From: Sphingobacteriia bacterium
GTDB lineage: Bacteria > Bacteroidota > Bacteroidia > Bacteroidales > UBA7960
Reading direction: 5' to 3'
DNA: 64,000 nucleotides
NCBI GenBank assembly: GCA_011390785.1
Contig: JAABRR010000020.1
Span: 26,941 to 90,940, forward strand
This document shows positions 55,104 through 61,661 of the stretch, one piece after another. Position numbers and translations under genes: made by a program. Under the pieces are notes generated by a model. The model was not told the DNA's origin and ran no database searches. It saw nothing but the letters and a program-made list of their open reading frames with translations. Each line of letters begins with the position of its first letter. The first letter of the stretch is position 1.

Positions 55104-56825
55104 ATGAAAAATCAACTATTAATTCTTCTCGCAGCAACAATGTTTGCATCCTGTGCCACCCAAAAAGGACCCGATCCGGTTGAGGGGAAAGCCTGGTTTG
55201 GCGAATTCAGATACACAGGAAACGATGCTTTCTTCAACGAAAATCCGCTACCCGAAGGTAAGTTCTACAACCCCATTCTTTCAGGATTTTTCCCCGACCC
55301 CAGCATTTGTCGAAAAGGGGATGACTATTACCTTGTAAATTCTACCTTTTCCTTTTTTCCGGGGATACCGGTTTTTCATAGCACTGATCTTGTAAACTGG
55401 AAGCAAATTGGTCATATACTCGACCGGCCCGAACAATTTGTAAATACCGATCAACCGGTTTCTTACGGCATTTTTGCCCCTGCCATTGAGTATAATTCCT
55501 ACAACGATCTTTTTTATCTTACCACTACTTATGTGGGTAGCAAGGGAAACTTTGTGGTAACAGCTAAAGACCCTGCCGGGCCATGGAGCAATCCCATCTG
55601 GTTGCCGGAAGTGCCGGGAATTGATCCCTCTCTGTTTTTTGATGATGATGGAAAAGCCTATATCCTCAACAACCAGGACCCATCGTATCCACCCCTTTAC
55701 CAGGGCCATAAAGCAACCTGGATGCAGGAATTTGATGTTGTGGAAAACAAAACCTTTGGTCCACGCCGGGTGCTCCGCGATGGTGGTCATAATCTGGCCG
55801 AAAAACCCATCTGGATTGAAGGGCCACACATCTATAAACTCAACGGTTACTATTACCTTATGCCTGCTGAAGGGGGAACTAGCATCAACCATTCGCAGGT
55901 GGTATTTCGCAGCAAAGATATCTGGGGGCCTTATGAAACCTATGAAAACAATCCGATTCTAACCCAGCGCGATCTGGATAGAAATCGCCCTAATCCCGTT
56001 ACCAATACCGGCCACGCAGATCTTATTCAGGATCCGAATGGCGATTGGTATGCTGTTTTTCTGGCCTGCAGGCCTTATACTCCTGAAAATCATTTCAATA
56101 TAGGAAGAGAAACCTTTCTGCTCCCGGTGCATTGGACCGAAGACCTGTGGCCGGTTATTCTTGATCGTGGCCTGGAAGTACCCATGATTCTTGATCTACC
56201 GATGAACGCAACAAACAGGGATCTCGAACCAGGCTTTATGAAAAGGGGGAATTTCTCCTATACAGAAAGTTTTGCTGATCAAAAACTGCCCATGGAATGG
56301 TTCTTCCTCAGGACGCCTGTTGAAGAATGGCACTTTTTCGACCCTGAAAACAAAGGAGTGTGGATAGATGCCCGCGATGCCAATCTGAGAGAGCGCAAAC
56401 AGCCCTCTTTTATCGGCACCCGGCAAAGACATCATGATATGACAGTAGAAATTTCTATGTTGTGGTTGCCATCAACACCCAACGACCTTGCCGGGTTGGT
56501 GCTGTTTCAAAATGAAGCATTTCACATCACGCTGGGAGTGACGCTGGTGGATGAAAAAAACCATGTTGTTTTGCAGAAAGCAGAAAATCAGGAAGGTGTG
56601 GTTAATAAGGTAGTTTTGGAAAGCATTGAATTGCCTGGCTCCTTCTCCGGTCATATTGATCTGAAGGCTGAAAGCAAAAACGGCCAACTAGCCTTCTTGT
56701 ATAAAACAGGAAATTCAGACTGGCAAATGGTAAAAGATGGAATCGATGCCAGATACCTAAGTACAGAAAACGCTACTGGCTTCATCGGCACCATACTGGG
56801 GATGTACGTTTCATCCAATGAATAA
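55104..56825 (+). CDS. GH43 beta-xylosidase/arabinofuranosidase with C-terminal beta-sandwich (lipoprotein)
   Basis: 573 aa. The lipobox MFASC (C17) marks a lipoprotein. The N-terminal propeller has the triad: D65 in SGFFPDPSICR, Asp in VPGIDPSLFFDDDG and Glu in PIWIEGPHIYK, with NSTFSFFPGIPVFHSTDLVNW as a family hallmark. From about residue 380, the beta-sandwich domain (GH43_C2 type, concanavalin-like) contains SFIGTRQRHHDMTVE. This two-domain form is typical of exo-xylosidases that trim xylo-oligosaccharides outside the inner membrane. It complements the cytoplasmic GH43. The next gene starts 65 bases downstream. Confidence 0.93.
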   Translation: MKNQLLILLAATMFASCATQKGPDPVEGKAWFGEFRYTGNDAFFNENPLPEGKFYNPILSGFFPDPSICRKGDDYYLVNSTFSFFPGIPVFHSTDLVNWKQIGHILDRPEQFVNTDQPVSYGIFAPAIEYNSYNDLFYLTTTYVGSKGNFVVTAKDPAGPWSNPIWLPEVPGIDPSLFFDDDGKAYILNNQDPSYPPLYQGHKATWMQEFDVVENKTFGPRRVLRDGGHNLAEKPIWIEGPHIYKLNGYYYLMPAEGGTSINHSQVVFRSKDIWGPYETYENNPILTQRDLDRNRPNPVTNTGHADLIQDPNGDWYAVFLACRPYTPENHFNIGRETFLLPVHWTEDLWPVILDRGLEVPMILDLPMNATNRDLEPGFMKRGNFSYTESFADQKLPMEWFFLRTPVEEWHFFDPENKGVWIDARDANLRERKQPSFIGTRQRHHDMTVEISMLWLPSTPNDLAGLVLFQNEAFHITLGVTLVDEKNHVVLQKAENQEGVVNKVVLESIELPGSFSGHIDLKAESKNGQLAFLYKTGNSDWQMVKDGIDARYLSTENATGFIGTILGMYVSSNE

Positions 56826-56890
56826 TGAATCTCAGCAGTTAAAACTTTCAACTGTCTCAACCATCTCAAGAAATATAACCAAAAATAAAT

Positions 56891-57697
56891 ATGTTCGATT
56901 TAAAAGACAAAGTAGCAGTGATAACCGGTGGCGGAGGAGTGCTGGGCGGAAACATTGCCACTCACCTGGCAAGCCAGGGCGTTAAAGTTGCCATACTGGA
57001 TATCAGGCCTGAAAATGTTAATGAAAAAGTTATACGTCTCAATAGCAATGGAGGTACAGCCAAAGGATTTGTTTCCAATGTACTTGATATGCAGATACTG
57101 GAAAAAACCCGCGATGAAATTTTAAAGACCTGGGGACGAATCGATATTCTCATCAATGCCGCTGGTGGAAACCTTCCGGGAGCTACCCTTACCGAAGAAC
57201 AAACCATTTTCGATATGAAGATGGATGACTACCAGAAAGTAACCGATCTTAACCTGAATGGCACTGTTTTTCCCAGTCTGGTATTTGCCAAAGCCATGGC
57301 TGATGCAGGTTCGGGAAGTATTATCAATATTTCTTCTATGGCTACCTATTCGGCCATAACCCGGGTAATGGGATACTCAGTTGCCAAAACCGGCGTAAAC
57401 ATTTTTACCCAGTGGCTGGCCATGGAGATGGCTACCAAATTCAATGAAAAAATCAGGGTGAATGCCATTGCTCCCGGCTTCTTTATTGGCGACCAAAACC
57501 GGGCAGTGCTCATTAATCCTGATGGCTCCTACACCGAGCGAAGCAAGAAAGTAATTGCCCGCACCCCCATGAAACGATTTGGCGATATCGACGAACTCAA
57601 TGGCGCAGTGCATTTTCTGTGTTCCAATGCAGCATCGTTTATTACCGGGGTTATACTGCCGGTTGATGGAGGCTTTAGTTCGTTTAGCGGGGTTTGA
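56891..57697 (+). CDS. uxuB: SDR-family D-mannonate oxidoreductase (fructuronate reductase)
   Basis: 268 aa short-chain dehydrogenase. The Rossmann motif is TGGGGVLG at about 11-18, followed by INAAGGN, the catalytic Ser in NISSMATYS and YSVAK (Tyr and Lys). The insert LPGATLTEEQTIFDMKMDDY after NAAGGN and the end FITGVILPVDGGFSSFSGV match SDR-type fructuronate reductases found beside uxuA, which interconvert D-fructuronate and D-mannonate with NAD(P)H. They differ from the polyol-dehydrogenase type UxuB of E. coli. Position next to uxuA and within the xylan locus supports this over a general SDR role. Symbol given on function and context. Confidence 0.85.
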   Translation: MFDLKDKVAVITGGGGVLGGNIATHLASQGVKVAILDIRPENVNEKVIRLNSNGGTAKGFVSNVLDMQILEKTRDEILKTWGRIDILINAAGGNLPGATLTEEQTIFDMKMDDYQKVTDLNLNGTVFPSLVFAKAMADAGSGSIINISSMATYSAITRVMGYSVAKTGVNIFTQWLAMEMATKFNEKIRVNAIAPGFFIGDQNRAVLINPDGSYTERSKKVIARTPMKRFGDIDELNGAVHFLCSNAASFITGVILPVDGGFSSFSGV

Positions 57698-57698
57698 T

Positions 57699-57756
57699 GG
57701 AAGTCGGAAGTGGGAAGTCAGAAGAAGATGGAAGTCAGAAGACCGGAGACGGAAGA
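57699..57756. repeat. GGAAGT-rich intergenic repeat tract
   Basis: A run of degenerate GGAAGTC/GGAAGTG units just after the SDR stop, resembling the tract at 38539-38561. Such purine-rich degenerate tandems are common between genes in this phylum. No hairpin partner is seen here. Confidence 0.55.
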
Positions 57757-57861
57757 ATTTAGGTGCTGAAAATTAAAATTATGTGACAGACGTTTGTCAT
57801 TAGCTGGCCGAAACGCAAAACAAAACAACTATTAAACCATTCAACAAATAAATAAAAAGAA

Positions 57862-59064
57862 ATGGCACTGGAAAAAACCTGGCGATGGTTCGGATTTAAC
57901 GACCCAATCACATTAGATCAACTGGCCCAGATGGGGGTTGAAGGCGTGGTAACGGCACTTCATCACATCAAAAATGGCGAAGTATGGCCTGTGGATGAGA
58001 TTATGCAGGTGAAAAATGCCATCGAATCCAAAGGAATGCGCTGGAGTGTGGTGGAAAGCCTGCCCGTTTCAGAAGGGATAAAAATCTGTTCTGATGAACG
58101 GGCCAGATTGATCAGCAACTACCAGCAATCACTTCGCAACCTGGGTGCCTGTGGTATTGATACTGTGGTTTACAATTTCATGCCAGTAATCGACTGGGTG
58201 CGCACCCACCTGCACTACTTTCTTGAAAATGGTGGTGAGTCAATGTATTTCGACTACCCTACCTTTGCCGCATTCGACATTCATCTATTGAAGAGACCCA
58301 ATGCTGCAAGCGATTATGACCAGAAAATGCAAATTAAGGCAAAACAGATTGCAGAATCCCTCTCTCCTGATGATGCGGAACAACTCGTTTATGTTATCAT
58401 CGTATTGACACAGGGCTTTATCAATGGAGCTATTAATGGTGAAGTTGCCGATCCGAAAAAAGTTTTTCTGGAGATGATTGCCCGGTACAAGAATATAGAC
58501 AAGCAGGCCCTTCGCAACAATCTGAAAGCCTTTCTGGATGATGTTATACCTGTAGCCGAAGAATCGGGCATTAACCTTTGTATTCATCCTGATGATCCCC
58601 CCTTCCCTGTTCTGGGATTACCCCGCATAACAGGCACCATGGAAGACCTTGAATGGATTACCCGGGCAAACCCGTCTACAAACAACGGTCTGGCGTTTTG
58701 TGTCGGATCACTTTCTGCCCGGAAAGACAACGACCTACCCGAGATGATCCGCCGGTTTGGCCACCGTATCCATTTTACCCATCTGCGCAATACACAACTG
58801 CTTCCCGATGGAAGCTTCTATGAATCCGGCCATCTGGAAGGATCACAAAACATAGTTAATATCATAGATTTGCTCCTAAAAGAGCAAAAGCTACGAATCG
58901 AATCAGGTCGCAAAGACTACCGCATCCCCTTCCGTCCCGATCATGGGATCAAAATTCTCGATGATTTCAAAAACAATTACAACCCGGGCTATCCACTCAT
59001 TGGCAGGCTTAAGGGCATGGCCGAAATCAGTGGAATTATGGCGGCACTGGAATCAGCTGATTAG
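57862..59064 (+). CDS. uxuA: Mannonate dehydratase (UxuA)
   Basis: 400 aa, TIM-barrel dehydratase that turns D-mannonate into 2-keto-3-deoxy-D-gluconate in the cytoplasm, using Fe(II) or Mn(II). The start TWRWFGFNDPITLDQLAQMG and VVTALHHIKNGEVW match the family exactly. Later metal- and substrate-binding segments include ICIHPDDPPFPVLGLPRI, GLAFCVGSLSARKDND and IHFTHLRNTQLLPDGSFYES. It follows the SDR gene and completes the uronate branch of the xylan locus. The isomerase UxaC and the KDG kinase/aldolase needed before and after are outside the window. Confidence 0.96.
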   Translation: MALEKTWRWFGFNDPITLDQLAQMGVEGVVTALHHIKNGEVWPVDEIMQVKNAIESKGMRWSVVESLPVSEGIKICSDERARLISNYQQSLRNLGACGIDTVVYNFMPVIDWVRTHLHYFLENGGESMYFDYPTFAAFDIHLLKRPNAASDYDQKMQIKAKQIAESLSPDDAEQLVYVIIVLTQGFINGAINGEVADPKKVFLEMIARYKNIDKQALRNNLKAFLDDVIPVAEESGINLCIHPDDPPFPVLGLPRITGTMEDLEWITRANPSTNNGLAFCVGSLSARKDNDLPEMIRRFGHRIHFTHLRNTQLLPDGSFYESGHLEGSQNIVNIIDLLLKEQKLRIESGRKDYRIPFRPDHGIKILDDFKNNYNPGYPLIGRLKGMAEISGIMAALESAD

Positions 59065-59208
59065 CTAAACCAATAAATAACAAGATTAGGTTATCACTTA
59101 AAATCCTGTCTATTATAAATAAGATTGGGTTTGTAAGAACAGTAAACTGGCAGTCATCAACTTACTTAAAGGCCTTTCGACTATCGACTTCCAATTTTTG
59201 ATTTTAAC

Positions 59209-60030
59209 CTATTTCGCCTGCCCAATAAAGCTTTGCGGGTTTACGGGGGTGCCGTTGTGCCGCACTTCGTAATGGAGATGGGGCCCGGTGCTTCGTCCGG
59301 TACTGCCACTCAGGGCAATCACATCGCCGGCTTTTACGCTTTGCCCTTCTCTTATTTTAAAGCTGTTAAGATGGGCATAAACAGTCTGGTAGCCATTTTC
59401 ATGATCAATGATGATCCAGTTGCCATACGAACGACTATATTTGGCCAGGCTCACCTTCCCATCGGCACTGGCGAAAATATTGGTATTGGAAGGAACACCC
59501 ACATCAATTCCATTGTGCATGATCCTGCGGCGAAGGATAGGATGACGCCTTACCCCAAAAGGAGATGTGATGCGCATAGGTTGTGGTGCTGGGGCCAGGC
59601 TGGGAACAGTGGCCTTTTCTCCCGGAGCATAAAGGGGTTGCTCTGAAGGTGGATCAACAGAAGGAGCCGGTGGAGGAACCGGGGTAGCTTCAGCGGCGCT
59701 GGGGGCAGTATAAACTGTATTCCCTGCAACCTTGTTGATGGCATTTTCCACTTCAATCATATCAGATACAACATTAACCATGGCAGTATCCTTTTTCTCA
59801 ACATACTCATCACGAATATTCAGCAAACCATTGTAATACTGTTGGTATTCGCGTTCCATTGCCTGAATTTCATGTTGCATTCTCTCCTTAAACAGTAAAA
59901 ACTCCAACTCCCGTTCGCGTTGAAAATTATCATAATCCTGCTGCATAGGATGCACCCGGTTTTGCTGCCCCATTAACAAAGAAACACAGCAAATTAGAAA
60001 GATAACGTAGAGAAAGCTTTGCTTTTGCAT
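59209..60030 (-). CDS. M23-family murein peptidase with coiled-coil
   Basis: 273 aa. A signal peptide (MQKQSFLYVIFLICCVSLLMG) precedes a charged coiled coil (about 30-85) and a Pro/Ala-rich linker (TPVPPPAPSVDPPSEQP). The C-terminal LytM/M23 domain has the zinc ligands in MHNGIDVG (H and D of HxxxD) and HLHYE, plus NGYQTVYAHL and SGSTGRSTGPHLH. All metal ligands are present, so it is probably an active endopeptidase cutting peptidoglycan cross-links, or an EnvC-like activator that kept its site. Coiled coil plus M23 is the EnvC/NlpD-like plan. Convergent with uxuA; not part of the xylan locus. Confidence 0.9.
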   Translation of the reverse strand: MQKQSFLYVIFLICCVSLLMGQQNRVHPMQQDYDNFQRERELEFLLFKERMQHEIQAMEREYQQYYNGLLNIRDEYVEKKDTAMVNVVSDMIEVENAINKVAGNTVYTAPSAAEATPVPPPAPSVDPPSEQPLYAPGEKATVPSLAPAPQPMRITSPFGVRRHPILRRRIMHNGIDVGVPSNTNIFASADGKVSLAKYSRSYGNWIIIDHENGYQTVYAHLNSFKIREGQSVKAGDVIALSGSTGRSTGPHLHYEVRHNGTPVNPQSFIGQAK

Positions 60031-60818
60031 AATTTTTCAATTTTAAGAAGGATTTTTATACCCCGTGATCAACTGTTGAATTTTCCAGATTTGTTCTATA
60101 ATGCCTTTTTAACACAAAATATGCCAGCATGTTAACAGCTATTAAATTTCAAAAAACAAAAATAAGGATTTTTGCGTATTTTATGAATCTGTCGACATTT
60201 TATAATTGAGTATCGGGAATGATTAATAATTGTATGAATTTAGCATTATCGGAAAGATTCTTCGCTTTACTTCGTTGCGCTACCAATGACAGATTATTTA
60301 TATTGCTGATAATGTGCTTCTTGAAAAATATGACCTTTGTACCATGCGACCACCCGGCCTTGGATATTTTCCGGTAACAAGTCGATGTGTCCCGCAAATG
60401 GCGGGATTAGGAAGTTTGCAGTTCCGCAAGCTGAAATCCCTATTCAATGATAGAATCATTCTTTGCGGAACATTCAAACTTTCAGCGGAGTGAACTTCAG
60501 ACTTGTCTGAAAATATCCGAAGCCTTGATTTTTTGCTACTTTTTGATTAAGCAAAAAGTAGAAGGAAGATAAAAAAACATAGAATTCTTTTTCACTGTCA
60601 TTGGTACCGTAAGGGAGGAATCTCCATGTTTATCATTCCCGATAGTCATTTTTTATTATTCCTCTTTAAACTTAACAAAAGTGCAAAAAGCAGAATTCCA
60701 CCACTACATCTTTCCAAACCGCCATTTTTTGTACATTTACAAATAAATAAGAAAAACAATTCGGATATCAACAAACAGGCAATACCATAAAACATTTTAA
60801 CTCTAACAGTTTACCGAT
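60031..60818. other. Long intergenic region with nested inverted repeats
   Basis: 788 bases without a supported gene. Near the M23 gene, TATTTTTG on the minus strand (60164-60157) fits a -7 box. Most of the rest is the structured element described at 60255-60623. TACATTTA at about 60733-60740 is a near match to a plus-strand -7 box for the DUF1080 gene. Confidence 0.5.
60255..60623. repeat. Structured non-coding element with nested inverted repeats
   Basis: An outer 12-bp perfect inverted repeat (TACCAATGACAG 60281-60292 with CTGTCATTGGTA 60595-60606), extended by AGATTC (60255) facing GAATCT (60618-60623), encloses four hairpins. They are TCCCGC/GCGGGA (60390-60406), GTTCCGCAA/TTGCGGAAC with a further AAGTTT/AAACTT (60412-60481), TTCAGA/TCTGAA (60496-60511) and CTACTTTTTG/CAAAAAGTAG (60536-60561). 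It resembles the composite non-coding repeats common in Bacteroidota genomes. Confidence 0.6.
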
Positions 60819-61586
60819 ATGAAAAATAATCACACTGAGGCAGGAAACCTGCCAGGCATTGTATTCTCTTTAATACTGATTCTGGGTATTTCTTACAACA
60901 CCATTAGCCAAAATAATGAAGGAAATTCCTGGAAATCTCTTTTTAACGGAACTGACCTTACCCACTGGGCAATTCCTGATGGCGACAATGGGCACTGGAA
61001 GGTGGTTGATGGCGTAATTGACTACGATGCCATGAGTGAAGCGGCAGGTGGAAAAGACTTATGGTCTGTTGCCGAATATGGCGATTTTGTTTTGAAGCTG
61101 GACTGGCGTATCAAGGACACTCCCTTCATAAACCCCAATGTACCGATTATACTACCCGATGGAACTCACAAACGCAATGCACAGGGCAAAGAGATTACCA
61201 TTTCGGTACCCGATGCCGATTCAGGGATATATCTCCGTGGCTCATCCAAAGCACAGGTTAACATCTGGGCATGGCCAACAGGTTCAGGCGAAGTGTATGG
61301 TTACCGGATGGACAGAAATATGCCTGCCGAGGTACGCGCCGGAGTTACCCCTTCCCTACTTGCCGACAATCATATCGGCGAATGGAACACTTTCGAGATT
61401 ACCATGAAAGGCGACCGTTTAACTGTGGTTCTGAACGGACACACTGTTCTTGACAACGCTCAACTTCCCGGTGTGCCGGAAAAAGGAAAAATTGCTCTGC
61501 AACACCACGGACATAAGGAAAATGGCGAGTGGAAAAGCTCTCCTTCGTTGGTGCAGTTTAGGAATATTTCTATCAGAGAGTTATAA
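60819..61586 (+). CDS. DUF1080 (3-keto-disaccharide hydrolase-like) secreted protein
   Basis: 255 aa. The N-terminus has a hydrophobic signal-type helix (PGIVFSLILILGISYNTIS) preceded by a longer polar start (MKNNHTEAGNL). The rest is a concanavalin-like beta sandwich of the DUF1080 family: WKSLFNGTDLTHWAIPDGD, FVLKLDWRIKD, ADSGIYLRGSS, EWNTFEITMKGDRLTVVLNG and IALQHHG. Family members bind sugars, and some hydrolyse 3-keto-glycosides. It lies 75 bases before the GH92 gene on the same strand, so the two could be co-transcribed as a small glycan-related unit separate from the xylan locus. Substrate unknown. Confidence 0.85.
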   Translation: MKNNHTEAGNLPGIVFSLILILGISYNTISQNNEGNSWKSLFNGTDLTHWAIPDGDNGHWKVVDGVIDYDAMSEAAGGKDLWSVAEYGDFVLKLDWRIKDTPFINPNVPIILPDGTHKRNAQGKEITISVPDADSGIYLRGSSKAQVNIWAWPTGSGEVYGYRMDRNMPAEVRAGVTPSLLADNHIGEWNTFEITMKGDRLTVVLNGHTVLDNAQLPGVPEKGKIALQHHGHKENGEWKSSPSLVQFRNISIREL

Positions 61587-61661
61587 TTATTCTTTGCGAG
61601 GCACAAAAATTTCAGTTTTCTCTCAGGCAAAAACCAAGTGCTTTAAGGGCGATGGTAAACC

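Noticed and set aside
60200..60397. Possible small gene on the minus strand in the long intergenic region
   Set aside because: It overlaps the inverted-repeat element, and its composition reflects that element; no ribosome-binding site or family match.
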